DNA of 51,077 nt from Chrysophaeum taylorii (taxonomy: Eukaryota > Sar > Pelagophyceae > Pelagomonadales > Pelagomonadaceae). The notes under the pieces are model-generated. The model made no database searches. It was not told where the DNA came from and saw only the letters and a list, made by a program, of their open reading frames with translations. The position numbers were made by a program, and so were the translations under genes. The stretch is taken from the NCBI GenBank assembly GCA_029834535.1, contig JAQMWT010000547.1, positions 1 through 51,077 on the forward strand. Direction: 5' to 3'. Position 1 is the first letter of the stretch. Each line of letters starts with the position of its first letter. Below, in pieces: positions 29,686 through 41,619 of the stretch.

Positions 29686-31560
29686 ATGGCGGAACGAGCA
29701 GCAAGAGCCGCACCCAAGGCAGTCACTGGTGCGGATATTTTGAAATTAGAAGCCCCTGTTGTTGAGTACCTCAATGATGGGAACCGATTTCAAATCCAAA
29801 GCCGCAAGGTCTCACTTCAAGTGAGACATATTAGGCAATTACTGCGTTTCCACCACGCAGGAGCCCTGTTCGAGTTCGACTCGTACGAGGCTTATACGAG
29901 GTCCTGCCCTGACTACGAAGTCAAGCGCAATAGGATTCTCGACCGGGTCTTCCGGGCCTGGCAACACGCCAGAGTGGAGGAATTCAACCTCCCAGATGTT
30001 GAAGATTTGCCTCCTGAATATCAGAGCTGGCACTTCACATCTGAGGCGTTCCCTAACTTACCTGACCTTGAAGTTGCACAGTTGGCCACTGTCTGCTATA
30101 ATAATGAGGTCAAAGCCCTTCGCCCAGAAATAAATAACTTGTTCTTAGACGCTGAACGGGAGCGCAAATCGCGAGCATCGTAGTAAACTTGCCTTTGATG
30201 CAAGAATTGACGCTCCAGTGTCCACCTTTGCCCTTTCACATGCCGATTGGCAAACATACCAATCTACCTATGCCACATTTTTTTATATACCTTCTTTAAC
30301 CACGAAAGTGTGGGTAAACCCGCTCTTGCGGCCTGGCCAGCCATTACCGAGGTATACAATCGGCATTACCACCCTAATAAAACTCGAGCTATCATGCTTG
30401 TTGCCTTTAACCTCTACGAAACAGTCTCTAGTAATGACGTTTCGTATCTAAAACAGGAATTAAACGCTGTTGTGTATAATTGGTGTGTACATGTTGTTCA
30501 TTAAATGTGTGCATTCTTTCAAGCACCCCCTGTTTCAAATCAACTGCTGGACACCCACGTTTTCGAGCTTGACCTTACGCGGAACTCTTTCCCACATCTG
30601 TTTCCGACCGAAATGTCGTTAAGCTATGGGCCAGAACGTTTTACTGAGTCTGGACCCAGCGCTTTTCTTCCTACTGATTCCAATCCCTTACCCTGATCGC
30701 CAACCACATGGTTGCGATGTAGGACGGTGCCTCATGAATCCTGAGCCTTGCGAGGGCATCCGCCCTCCCGGCGTAGGTTGGCACCTATTCGCCTCCCGGG
30801 CGGGCCGGTTGGCAGCCGGAACGTTCGCAGTGGGACGGGGTATGGCCGCGGGGCGCAGACGGAAGGTTATCGACGAGTTGGTTGTCAGTCACATCGCGGT
30901 CTCCTCGTCGCATGGCGACAGGCTTGATGGTCACTCTCCGCCGACCGACCTTTCGGCGCCCCTCGTCTACAGGCCCGTGATTCCGGACTGGCTCCTGTCG
31001 GTCCGGCCTGGCTCCCATGCTCGGGAGAGGTCTGAAGTTAGTTAGTTTAGTTAGTTAGATTCCAATGGCCGGCTTTCCTTATGCCATACTGCCGAGTCGG
31101 TAAACTTTACCGAAGCTGCCCTTGCCCAGCTTTTTCAGGAGCAGCTTAAGTGAACTATCCTCTGACAACACCAGCAACAATCGCTACGATAGAGGATGGG
31201 TCGACTGGTGCCTCATCTACAAGACGCGCACTTCCACACATCAAAACCCCAAACTACTGCTAACCCAACTGCTGGACTCTACAGACACTGAACTGGCGCA
31301 CACAGCACATGTATTTGCGTCACTTGCCAATTCAGCCAATGGACAACAGTCGAAACCCGCGTTTAACGCGCAACGCCTACGTAACTCAAACGACGCTAGC
31401 CAGCCCTTCTCTCCCGATGATCTTAGCTACTACCGGTCCGGTGACTCCTATGTCACCAGAGCTCGCAGTCCTGGTCAATCTAACGATCGACCTGTGTATG
31501 CTCGCACCTTTGACAGACCTTCCTTCTCGATCGGATATGAAATTGTTAGATCGCACTAAG
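29686..31560 (+). pseudogene. Gag region of element A (broken, with LINE insertion)
   Basis: It starts at ATG 29686 (MAERAARAAPKAVTG). FEFDSYEAYTR aligns with FCFDSYEAYTR of element C, and later blocks also align (GKPALAAWP with DKPALAMWP; ETVSSNDVSYLK with ETVSCTDVTELK). Frames shift at about 30183, 30280 and 30500, and a LINE-1 derivative splits it at 30685. The remainder (31122-31560) is colinear with element C gag. No CCHC knuckle is visible. The protein family is not one I can name; gag identity rests on position between the primer site and the protease. Confidence 0.65.
30685..31057 (+). mobile_element. Non-autonomous LINE-1 derivative, copy 2 (inside gag of element A)
   Basis: Target duplication GATTCCAAT at 30676-30684 and 31058-31066. 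The 5' end (CCCTTACCCTGATCGCCAAC) and 3' end (GGCTCCCATGCTCGGGAG ... TTAGTTAGTTAG) match LINE-1. The middle (about 30740-30960) is partly different from both LINE-1 and copy 1. Confidence 0.88.
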
Positions 31561-31563
31561 CAT

Positions 31564-34100
31564 ACTATGCATGCACTCGAAGATCAATTCCGTGAACTCT
31601 CCAAATACATTAATCAAACTACCACTACCTCTCAGCTGCAAGATAAGATTACAAAGCTATTTGAAACGTTGTTGCAATCTGCCGATATTATCGCCACTAC
31701 GTCTAACCCAGACGATAATACAGACTTGCTCCGCTTAAATGATCAACTTTCCTATGCCGAAGATATCGTTCGGAATGTTGACATACATCTGCTTTCGACC
31801 GCAGCGTCGTTAAACTATGGGGGAGACCAACCTACTGTGTCTGCACCCAACTCCTCTACTCCATCTAACACAAGTGGCATCAGCTCTTCACCAGCCACTG
31901 CTCCCGCGGAATCAGTCAATTTTACTGCTGACGCTATAGCAAAATTGTCACCTGAGCGGCTGACTGAGCTCTCGTTACATGTCACTGCAGCTTTGTGCCG
32001 TAGGAGCTCCGATCAAGCAGCTGCCAATACTACATTATCGAGTAACCCACAAGACCTCTCACCATTCGATCTTAACAACGGTCTCGGCAAGGACAACGGC
32101 GAACCTACCGCGCCCGTCGTTCCTATTACCTTTTCACAAGTTGTGGTCACCTCAAAACTACTTACTCAAACGAACTTGTTCGCAGCCAGCATCCCCTCTA
32201 CCAGTGTCACGAGTGTGCCTCGCGAAAACGCTTTTCTCACCAAATACCGGAGAGACCACAATCTCCCCCTTCATTTCCAATTTCTATACTTGGATAGCTG
32301 TGCCTCCATCTCGTTGATGACCACATTCGATTTTGCTTTGCCGAATCATATTGTTCCCATAGACCCTAAATGTGCCCCAGTTGTCCAAACTGCCACTGGA
32401 CAACAGCAGGTGTCGCATATTATGATCACAAAAATATCGTATCTCCCCTACCTGCTCACCCAGGCATCGGCTACGTCAAGCTTGACTACGCCCTATTCCT
32501 CAAGCCAGTGCAGGGTCGACACTTGTTTATCCTAAGTGCCGCGAGTGGAACAAGGCACAGCTAACTGTCACTCTCAATGACAGTGAACAGCCAAATATGC
32601 CGCATCTCACTAGCTTACTTGATAAAGACGTGCATGTGCCCATTCACTACGTCGACCACGACCTCCCGGCACTACCGTGTCTATTGCACGCGATAGTTCG
32701 AATCTATACCTTCTTTCCTCCACCATCTCCATTATATAACGGAGGATGAAAGACGGAATTTTTACAGTGATGTGATAGAAATCACTCCCCCTTGTACCAA
32801 CCGACATCTTCTCAAGAGCACCAAAACATCCGCTTGGTCAGTTTGCTCGACGACTCCCTCTTTGACAGTATGCTATCTGTCATCAAACTACTAAAACCCT
32901 TAGTCCTACTTGCGGAGATGACACCCCCTCACAAGTGTATTCACAGGGGTCACATCTCCGTGGCTAGCCTCATTCACGCCACACAGGACTACGCTGTTGA
33001 TGTAATCGACCGCTTCCCTACCTACCTGTGCGGCGATTACCAATCTCGGGAACGATGGATCTGCATTGGTCGCAGGTACAACACTGGACCCATGGACATC
33101 CTATCCTGGCCGAACCAGCACCCGAAGCGCTTCTTGGACATAGCAGATGACATTAACTCGGTGCCTAAAACCCTCTGGCTCTCCAAGACTCTATCTCAAG
33201 GCTGGGTTCGCACTTACCCAGATCCACCACTGGTTCAATCTCCTAAGACGTTTCCTTTGTACTCTCGCACAGGTTCCGTTCGGTTAAGGTTCTATGAGTT
33301 TGAGACCCTCAACCTACTCTTTCTCAGGCTTCATTCACAGCAAGCTTTCGAACAACATACACACAAAACACACCCGGAGTGTTCCTATCATCACCTTGGT
33401 TTCAAGAGATCCTCTAATCAACCACTACCTGGATCTTCAAATCCTCCCCGCCTCAAGGCATTCATCACTATATACAATTTGTTCGCCAGAATCTCGCCGA
33501 ACAACACTACACCCGTATCCTACTACGGTACGATTTTCGAAACTAACCAGCCCGCTCCTAGGCTATTTCTTGCAACTTCCTCATCTACCTTCAATATCCA
33601 CACTCTTACCGGTGGACACCACTCTGATGGCAACTTACTAGTTGAGAACAAAGCAAGCAAATATCAGGCTTCCATCGACGCATATGGATCTACTTACACC
33701 CTAACCGCCAGCGATAATCCCGCCGATAAGAAGCTCCATCTCGATTCGTTTCAGGGATACATATGGCTAGTGCAAGCCTACCCCCTTGTCAACGCAGCCC
33801 ACAACACTGTCCCTAACATCCGCAACTTACTCCAACAGTGCTCTCTTGTTATGCCCGACTGACTGTCTCTCATACAACCAATCCTCCGACCAATTCACTT
33901 TCAAGGACAGATATTTTTCCTTGGAAGATCACCATCTTTCTCATAGCAGGTATATTGGCTACTTACGCGGCAGCGACCGCAAGCTCGGATCCAAAATTCA
34001 CTCTATGTCGGCTCCATTGCCAACTATCCGGGGATATGCTAACATAATCTTGTTGGACCCTCGCAATGGCAAACTCCGCTACCCTACGCGAGCCGAACTT
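31564..34100 (+). pseudogene. Protease and unknown domain of element A pol
   Basis: The protease active site is LDSCASISL at about 32289, followed by VQTATGQQQVSHIMI; copia proteases usually have D-S/T-G-A-S. A conserved region of about 400 residues follows before the usual pre-integrase stretch: DDSLF, LLKPLVLLAEMTPPH, DRFPTYLCGDYQSRERW, YNTGPMDILSWPN, SRTGSVRL, LFLRLHS. It is colinear with element C 45900-46780, so it is a real domain, but I do not recognise it. FTFKDRYFSLEDHHLSHSR (33895 on) resembles the end of the normal copia protease region. Stops and frameshifts occur at about 32535 and 33860. Confidence 0.65.
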
Positions 34101-34599
34101 ATCAAAGCCAACAACCACACTCGCCTCCAGACGTCCTTCTTACCTCCACTAAAAAAAGACCTATGCTGCGACCTACTCAGCAATGCTCTACCTGCGGGCA
34201 CTTGGCACATCCTTTACACTCACATCTGTCGTGTGGTCGTCGATATGAAGTCACTTATGTTGAACCCCTCCTTTCAACATGACAATGCTACCTCGAAGAA
34301 GACCTATGTATCTACCTTCCTCACTTGCGAACTGCTTCTTTCCAGTCACAGTTCAGATACTATCTTCCAGGCGGATGCATTCATGAGTCACATTTCCAAC
34401 TGCAGCTGGACCGAAAAGTCGTTAAACTACCGCTCCTCAGGAATAACACCTGAAGAAGCCCTCTCTACAACCCCCACTGCTGATGATGCGGACACTGGCG
34501 ATGATCCTGATGCCCCACCACTAGTTGCATCCTCAGAACTCAAATTCAATGTCCGTCGGAAGAAACACATCCCGGTCAAGGCAATTCCTCGCAAATCGC

Positions 34600-36590
34600 T
34601 CGCCCATGGTACCGTCGACTACCAAAATGCCAAAGAACGCGCCAACCGCTCCCACAACGCACATCACTGTCCTGATAACGTTGCCGCTAAAGCCCCAGAC
34701 GTCCTTGCTCGCCCTGGCTTCTCAGCATCCGATATTCCATACAGGGATATGTGCATAGACGGCATGTGCCACAACAAACGTAACCGTCACGCCCATACTA
34801 ACGAAACCAAGCCCAATTTTGAACAGACCCACCGACCTGGTGAAGTCTGGGCCTGCGATGGTGGCTACATAAACATACCTTCTGAATGGGGCGGCTTCAC
34901 CCATATTGTTGTCTTCAAATAACTACTATCGAAGTTCCTACTAGCCTACTTCACTCGCACTACTAACGCCACCGAATTTACGCAAGCATTAGACTACTTA
35001 CATGCCTTTTGCAAAACTCAACTCAATGTGCATCTACGCACAGTATACTCCGACGCGTTCCGGCCGTACTTCAGCCAACACATCACTACTCCCGACAGGG
35101 TCGAACACGGCATCAACCTTGTTGCTTTCTCACCTTACCTTCCTCATTTTAACCACGAGGTCGAACGGAGCATAGGCTTTGTCGGCTCCGCCTCCTCTAC
35201 TCGCCTCCGTAACCTTCTAAATGCCCATTACCGTGGCGCCAAGATCGTGGAACCTGCCATCCGCTGCGCGAGGCGTCGTCGTCGCTTTCGGAAGAGTGTG
35301 CGAACGAAGAAACCCGTCGGATTGGGTGCCGGCGGTGCGGCGCGCGACGAGCCCGGACGAGGTGCTGCGGTCGGCTCTCCGCAAGATGCGGGACGGCCCG
35401 CGACTCGAGGTCGCCGACGACTTGTTTCCGGACCAATTCGAGATGGAGGAGCGCAATCTCGGGACCCGCGTGCCCCTCCTGAAACTCGTGCTCGGCCAGA
35501 GCCGGATCGGCTCTGTCGATGATACCCGCGGAGACGGCTTCCTCGCCTTATCGCTCTTCGACCGCGAGGTCGCAACGGCGACGCGGGTGCGACGCGGCGG
35601 CGTTGACGAGACGATTTTGCGGCGCGACGGGGTTTTCAAGGCCAAGCTCGTGAGTCCGGTAAAGCGCGGGGTCGCGGTGTTTGGGTGGGGGGGTGCGCAA
35701 GACCCACTTCGTGCGTTACGCGGCTGGCCGGACGACCCACCGCCTCCTCGAGAGCGTGAGCCCCGGGGTTACCTCGATACTGTGGTATGTCGCGCGGCCC
35801 GGCCTTCCGCCTTAGGTTTTTCACCCCTGGTATCTCGTCGCAAAGTGCACGCGGGCCTGGTTTCCCTCCACGGGCGTTTGGCTCCCGTTCTTCCACGACT
35901 TCCGGTCCGACCACTAGGCCGAGCGCGAAGTCTGCTCGACATCGCGGCCGCGGCCGCGGCCGCAACTAGGCGCGATGCCATTCCAGGCTCGGCTGCCACC
36001 CCACCCCACCCCACCCCACCCCACCACCTCTGTGCGCGTGCCCACTAACCATACCAAAACCTTCAAGCACCCGCACCGCCACCTCTTTGCGCGTCCATCC
36101 TTTTTTGTATAGCGGTTTCAAGCGAGTCAGGGCAGGGTTGCAGCCACGTAGCACCGTTAAACACTTGATCCCAACATTTGACTTCTTATAGTGCCATAGG
36201 GGTACCCACAATTTATGATCCCTGGGTACGTAAACCATGATCCCAAGAGCGACCCGGTCCCAATCCAATCGTACAATCTCCTGCCAAATGCCTCACTCGA
36301 ACGCATTCACCATGCCATCATCAGCCCTCAGCAGTTTCTGTATAATCAACTAGCAACACCTCAACATGATTCCCTCAAGATCTTCGGCAGCGAGTGCTTC
36401 CTCCTCCTTGAGCCTCACGAACACCACAAGTATGAGCCCTCTCGGCGACGCTATCTCTACCTGTGCTGCGCCAACTACTACTTTTTTTTTACTCCCAAAA
36501 TCCACTTGTCTCCCCTCATGTTGACCATCAAGCTGATGTTGTCCTTAATCCTGACAATGGCCAGCTTCGCATCACCTCCAAACTGACCGT
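34600..36590 (+). pseudogene. Integrase of element A (broken, with insertion)
   Basis: The N-terminal zinc-binding pattern is HNAHHC...CIDGMC (34650-34770). Core acidic residues: WACDGGY (34851 on), VYSDAFRPY (about 35044) and HEVE (about 35155), the E lying 35 residues after the second D. The family usually has NG(T/G)EF after the second D; here and in element C it is (A/S)F(R/K)PY, so this is a divergent branch. An in-frame TAA at 34920 replaces a Cys codon of element C. A GC-rich segment at 35261-36191 interrupts the C-terminal half, which resumes at about 36198 (YDPWVRK, then IQSYN, KYEPSRRRYLYLC). Confidence 0.75.
35261..36191 (+). other. GC-rich, host-like insertion in the integrase of element A
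   Basis: A direct repeat TGCCAT flanks it (35255-35260 and 36192-36197). Removing it makes the element A frame run on into blocks shared with element C. The segment is GC-rich, unlike the element, and contains an open frame (to 36048) with a protein-like stretch: DEVLRSALRKMRDGPRLEVA, DDLFPDQFEMEERNLGTRVP, GDGFLALSLFDREVA. After a G-run (35684-35693) the sense shifts frame to KTHFVRYAAGRTTHRLLESV and TSILWYVARPG, faintly like the C-terminal part of a 2-oxoglutarate oxygenase. It has no poly(A) and no terminal inverted repeats, but a GCGGCC run (35943-35963) and a CCCCA run (35996-36027). It is probably captured or inserted host gene DNA. Confidence 0.5.
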
Positions 36591-36599
36591 CACCTACAT

Positions 36600-38500
36600 G
36601 ATTCGCCGCTCCGCCCTGGATCCTGAACATGCTCCTCCACCTGATGCTCCGCCAGTATCCTTCGACATTAACCCTCATCGAGATGAAGACCCCGATGATG
36701 CGTTGCAGAGGGGGATTCATACTGAGAGGGGGCGCACTCCCGCTCCTGCTCCGTCGCCAACTCCGCCTCCTTCCCCTAAGCCTACACCAGCAGCCTCACC
36801 TCCTGCTGACGACAATACTTCTACTGACTACAATACCATTTCGCCACCGCCAATTCTCCCTTCTTACAAGGACTTGTTCTCTCAAGACCACCTTCAACTT
36901 GTCCTGGGGACTAAGCGCCCCAACCAGCGCGAAGCCTACTCCATGACTTCTGTCAATGCTCGGCTCCAGGCTTCTACGGTTGGTGCCTATAAAGCCGCTG
37001 GTGGCAAACTCGCTGACTTACGCTGGGACCTTCAACATCGCTTTATAGATTTCAAATCACCCACTCTCTCCTCCCTCAACACATCTGGTGGCATCCCCTG
37101 GACGGCTCTCTGCCCAGAGGGGGAACAGGCTCTGCTGGTCAAACACCTCCTTCCATTGCGTACCGATCTTCTATCTCGCTACCCCTTTCTCGATGGTGTT
37201 TTCTCGCAAACCAAATGCGCATCCAGCATTCCAGTAGCTACACACCTCCTCACCGATGCCACTCCTCGTGGCCACCTCCCGTCTTCACTTGTCGCTATGT
37301 TCATGGAACATGCTTCAGCGTTTGGTGTCTCTCCATTGCAATACGCTTACTGTTACCTGGCACCCACCAGTCTCATCGATCACTCGCCATCTGAGTTTGG
37401 CGCTACATCCGCCGAATTGTCTGACCTGGAGGAATACCTCCTATGCTCTACCGAGTACATCACCCAGGTACTTCACGAAAAAACACTCCTTGTGGTTTCC
37501 TTGGAACCTGACAACTCTACCCCTTCCACTTGCGCCACTCACGCATATCCTGAAGTCCTTTACACTGCTTCGAACGAAACGTCGCTAAACTATGGCTCTC
37601 CAGCCACCGTAGGTCCGGACGAATACAAGGTCCAAGAGGCCGACGTATCCATTGACGAGTACAAGCTCAGGTGTCTTAAAGGCCTTTCTCCTGAAGACAG
37701 ACAAGCCTATGTCAAGGCCATCGCAAAGGAACGACATGATATAGTGCGTTTCGGCTGCTTTATGCTATCTCTACCTGATGCCTATACTCGTCCAATTGAC
37801 GGTCGACTCGTCCTCAAGATCAAGACGAACGCGTCTGGCGATTACATCAAGCACAAGGCCAGATTAGTCTTGCGTGGATTTCTAGCCTCACTTGGCGCTG
37901 ACTTCTTTGGGACGTTTAGCCCTATGGCAACTATGACTGCTATACGTGTCATCTTAGCAATTGCGGCTTACAAAAACCTACCGGTCTACCATAGTGACGT
38001 GCCCAACGCGTTCGTCCAGTCCGACATCGACGCACACGTCTACGTCCAACTCCCGGATGGTATCAAATTACTCGATCCTCAAGACGATAAATACCGTGGC
38101 CGCCGTTTACCCAAGTTGCTGAAATCCCTCTATGGACTCAGACAATCTCCTTCTCTCTGGAACAAAGAGATTGACAGCTTCTTTCGGAGTCTTGGATACA
38201 AGCGACTCCATGCGGATACTTGACTATATGTTCATACGTCCACACACACTCGCTTCGTCATCTGCAGTTTATCAGTGGACGATATTGTTATAGTGTCAAA
38301 TGATGACACTCTCCAAACAGAGTTACAATAAGCGTTACATGAGCGCTCTCTGTGAAACAATTCGAGCCGGCCTATACTCTTCTGGGAATGCGTGTCTGCC
38401 GAACGTCGGATGGATCCATATCGTTAGATGTCCAAGCCAAACTATAAGCATTATTCAACGATCACCCTATATTAAAAAATCTCACCCCACTAAAGTATCC
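36600..38500 (+). pseudogene. Copia-type reverse transcriptase of element A
   Basis: A proline-rich linker (PSPTPPPSPKPTPAA) precedes a conserved N-terminal extension and the RVT_2 domain: IKTNASGDYIKHKARLVLRG, FGTFSPMATMTAIRVILA, YHSDVPNAFVQSDIDAHVYV, SLYGLRQSPSLWN. The frame stops at 38221 (TGA where element C has a Cys codon). The catalytic box SLSVDDIVIVSNDD follows at about 38266, with S in place of the usual Y of YVDD. Several stops occur up to 38500. The linker encodes purine-tract motifs (see findings). Confidence 0.85.
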
Positions 38501-38501
38501 T

Positions 38502-39449
38502 ATGTCGCCCACTTTTACTTATAAAGAAGGCTCCCCTTCTACCGAAGTGGAAATTTATATCCACGATCACTTCGCTACTCTACTTGGCAAATTGGTCTTC
38601 ATGCAAGTTGCGTGTCGCCCCGATTTCTCCCTAGCTCTCGGACGCTGTTCCCGAGGTATGCACTCTCCTACCTATGTGCATGTCCAAATGCTCTGTCACC
38701 TCCTAAGGTACCTCAGCAAACCTGCCAATCGAGCTCTTCGTCTCTGGTTTCACCCTAAAGGGAACGCTATCGAAAATCATCTACGCGTCATTTCATCCAA
38801 CAGAGTTGACCTGTCAACAATAATCGACTACCGGGACAAAGACATTGCTGCTGGCAAGTTCGACCCTCTAGTTGCTATGGTGGATGCTGACAATGCTCCT
38901 TCACTGGAACAGGAAGACAGAAAGTCCACTACTGGCTTTGTTTTCTACCTGTTCAACTGCCTCGTCGCCTGGAAAAGCAAACTACAATCCATAGTTTCGT
39001 GTTCTACCCACGAAGCTGAGCTCATTGCTCTCAGCATCTGCGCTGACGAAGCAGTCTGGCTCCGTAAGTTACTTCTTGAGCTTTCGTTTGTTGTTAATCC
39101 GACATTCTACATGAATACGCAAGCTGACCCTCCTTCCGATTTTGACGCTGATGACAATCCTATTGCCGAGGATATGCGCTTCATCAGAAGCCTACCTCTC
39201 TTGTCTGATAATGCTGCAGCTGTGCACACTTCCAATAATCCTGACGGCTCTTCTCGCAGCAAAGCCCTTTCTACTCGATGGTTCAAAATTCGCGAATATG
39301 TCGCACTACAGAAAATTCGTGTTCACCATGTCCCTGGCAAGTTAAATGTAGCTGATGGCTTTACAAAGCCTCTTGCAGCCGACTTTACCACGCTCCGTTC
39401 TCTTCTAGGTATGCACCATGCTACTGACTCAGACCAAGAAGATACCTAA
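38502..39449 (+). pseudogene. RNase H domain of element A
   Basis: An open frame of 315 residues. FMQVACRPDFSLALGRCSRG and HLLRYLSKPANRALRLWF are the copia region between RT and RNase H. The RNase H residues are all visible: MVDADNAPSLEQEDRKSTTG (D), STHEAELIALS (E), LLSDNAAAV (D) and HHVPGKLNVADGFTKPL (D). The ATG at 38502 is internal to pol, not a true start. Its stop lies just before a SLN-encoding copy of the repeated motif. Confidence 0.85.
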
Positions 39450-39523
39450 TCTCTAGCCCTGACCGCAATGTCATTAAACTAGCCCTCATTTTTTGCCACT
39501 ACATTTTTTTGTGTGCGTCGCCA

Positions 39524-40936
39524 ATGCATCACTGGCGCAGCAGCCACCCACGTGGAGTCACGCCCGCCCGTCGCGAACTACCTCGCACACTTACGCCCGC
39601 TGAATCGTCTACCAACACTCCTCCGAACCGCAGGAAACCGAATCGCGACGACATTACCCGTTTGCTCTCGTCTTCTGCTGCTGCGATCCGTCCTGGCTCC
39701 AACTCCCTAGCAACATTTGCCGATGCTGTGGTGTTTAATGTCTCTCAGCAGGAACAAGGATCATCTATCCTGTCAGACCAAAAACTCAAAACCCCTTTCA
39801 CCAGTTTATTATCGTCCTTTTTACATACTGACCTATTCAAAGCACTTGATTCTATCTACGCATCTCGCGATCACTTGGACTACCAGGTCTTCATGGAATT
39901 GTCGAACTTTTGCTCAGTCAGGACACCAGTCGTCTTCCCTCTTCCCTCTGCACCTGCAATACACGCTACACTTTGTTATCGAGGTCTCAAGAAGGAGACC
40001 CAGCAATCCACATTCCACTGTCTTCAATGCTTCGACAAGGACGGCAAACCGCTCCAAATCTGTGTCTCCAATTATAGAAGGAAGATAGATGAGCTACCTG
40101 CTGCTGTCCTAGAACATCTCGCCAGCGAATCACATATTAGGAACGCCTTCATACCCGTCTCCGTTCCGACTATGGGTATGTGTTGTGCATGTAGAAACTC
40201 CGACCACCTTGCCCTCTCGTTTCTTTTCCTCGCGTGGAACGCACGTATGATCGTTTTTCCTTGTGAGTCATCACCCGCTGGTCACCTCCGTGCCACCATC
40301 CTCCGTGTTTACGTTCTCCCATTGGATCTGCAAGCACTGCTACAAGAACTAATCAAGGAACACTCTCTACCCGATGATATCATTATGCCTTCCTCACTCT
40401 CAACAGACTCACAACATGCGGTGGCCTACCCCTTCAACCTCAAGTTTATTTCTCGGCTTCATCTGGAACACTTGTCGCTTATTGTGACAATTGTTCGCAC
40501 ACATGCAAAGAAGCAGTCGATTATTAAGGCAAGTGCTTATCCGCCTTTGGTTCACGCTCTCTGCCGCTCTCTCGTACATCACATTGCTGAGTACAACACA
40601 CTAGCGGATGATGAACGACCACCATCTATCTTTGACGAAATATCTTCACCGACTACCTTCCGCGACACCGATCGCAAAGATTTTGCTAAGCTCTTATCAT
40701 CACGTTACCCTGATCTCTATAACGAACTTACCGCTGCGACCGAAAAGTCGTTAAACTACCCGCCAGTGGCACCTACTGCCCCGGCACCAACACAACCTAT
40801 TACTACCACCTTCCCAGATCTTTCGGCATTATCTTCTCAAGTAACTCAACTTACCCAACAGGTTGTGGCTCTCCAAACGTCATATGGGCAACTGGACCAA
40901 CGCCTCCACACCTTAACTACCGAAAATGCCGTTTAA
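39524..40936 (+). CDS. Extra 3' ORF of element A, part 1
   Basis: 470 residues from ATG 39524 lie between RNase H and the 3' LTR, where a standard copia element has little or no coding sequence. A basic proline-rich start (RRKPNRDD) precedes a globular part with hydrophobic stretches (LALSFLFLAWNARMIVF) and a central VPTMGMCCACRNSDHLAL. A TEKSLNYPPV site comes near residue 410, followed by a coiled coil (LSALSSQVTQLTQQVVALQT). No signal peptide or convincing fusion-protein features are seen, so calling it Env would be unsupported. The start may not be real: the frame may belong to a longer polyprotein. It is unknown to me. Confidence 0.55.
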   Translation: MHHWRSSHPRGVTPARRELPRTLTPAESSTNTPPNRRKPNRDDITRLLSSSAAAIRPGSNSLATFADAVVFNVSQQEQGSSILSDQKLKTPFTSLLSSFLHTDLFKALDSIYASRDHLDYQVFMELSNFCSVRTPVVFPLPSAPAIHATLCYRGLKKETQQSTFHCLQCFDKDGKPLQICVSNYRRKIDELPAAVLEHLASESHIRNAFIPVSVPTMGMCCACRNSDHLALSFLFLAWNARMIVFPCESSPAGHLRATILRVYVLPLDLQALLQELIKEHSLPDDIIMPSSLSTDSQHAVAYPFNLKFISRLHLEHLSLIVTIVRTHAKKQSIIKASAYPPLVHALCRSLVHHIAEYNTLADDERPPSIFDEISSPTTFRDTDRKDFAKLLSSRYPDLYNELTAATEKSLNYPPVAPTAPAPTQPITTTFPDLSALSSQVTQLTQQVVALQTSYGQLDQRLHTLTTENAV

Positions 40937-40962
40937 CCACTGCTGTCACAAACCTCCGTGAC

Positions 40963-41490
40963 ATGGAAAATCGGCTATTTCCAGCCACTACCAATACCAA
41001 TATTTTGCTGGTAACCCTATTCAAGGTGTGTGAGTTACTCAACAGACTCACTCTCGCTCTGAATGACCAACACGACTTAATGTTTGGCATGCCGGATGAT
41101 ACTCTCATTCAACTCCGAAACGAGTTAATCCGCACGACTCATCATCCAGCCTTACAACAAACTGAGTCCCTCCAAGATCCCTTCACCATCCCACAGTTCC
41201 TCGAGAATAACCTCGATGAATTACAATTGAGCAGCCTTATCCCACAAATTTTGCATCAATTGCCCACTCTTACTCGCAGAATCGTACCTCAACATTGCTG
41301 TGCAAAGAGCATCAATCATCCTTCTGAACCTGAAGATGATGACGTTTCCGCCATATGTGAAGTCCAAGAGGACCAAGCAATTTCCTCACCGTTATCATTG
41401 ACATCTGCCTCACATTCACGTTCACTTCCCTCCTTCAAAGTTTCCCTTGCTAAAAGCATTCAGAGTGTTATCACCAAGTCCAAGCCTTGA
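40963..41490 (+). pseudogene. Extra 3' ORF of element A, part 2
   Basis: In the -1 frame relative to part 1, the heptads continue (TAVTNLRDMENRLFPAT), so part 1 and part 2 were probably one protein split by a 1-bp change near 40930. 175 residues, ending SVITKSKP. It contains helical stretches (LQLSSLIPQILHQLPTLTRR) and an acidic patch (PEDDDVSAICEVQEDQ). No domain is recognised. Confidence 0.45.
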
Positions 41491-41619
41491 CATCTGTCTG
41501 CTGATGAACCTGTTGTGCCACTTTATGTGACCTCTGAAGGTGCACCTCTTGTTTATCCTGATCTCGTCCTCCACCACATTTCTCAAGAGATGTCATGTTC
41601 CTCTACTACAAGACATCTC

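Noticed and set aside
34920..38223. Stop codon reassignment in the retroelement frames
   Set aside because: TAA at 34920 and TGA at 38221 stand where element C has Cys codons, and TAA, TAG and TGA all occur at non-equivalent places. Decay is simpler, and the host genes end at normal stops.
39524..41490. Calling the extra ORF of element A an envelope gene
   Set aside because: No signal peptide, furin-like site or C-terminal membrane anchor is visible; only the position fits.
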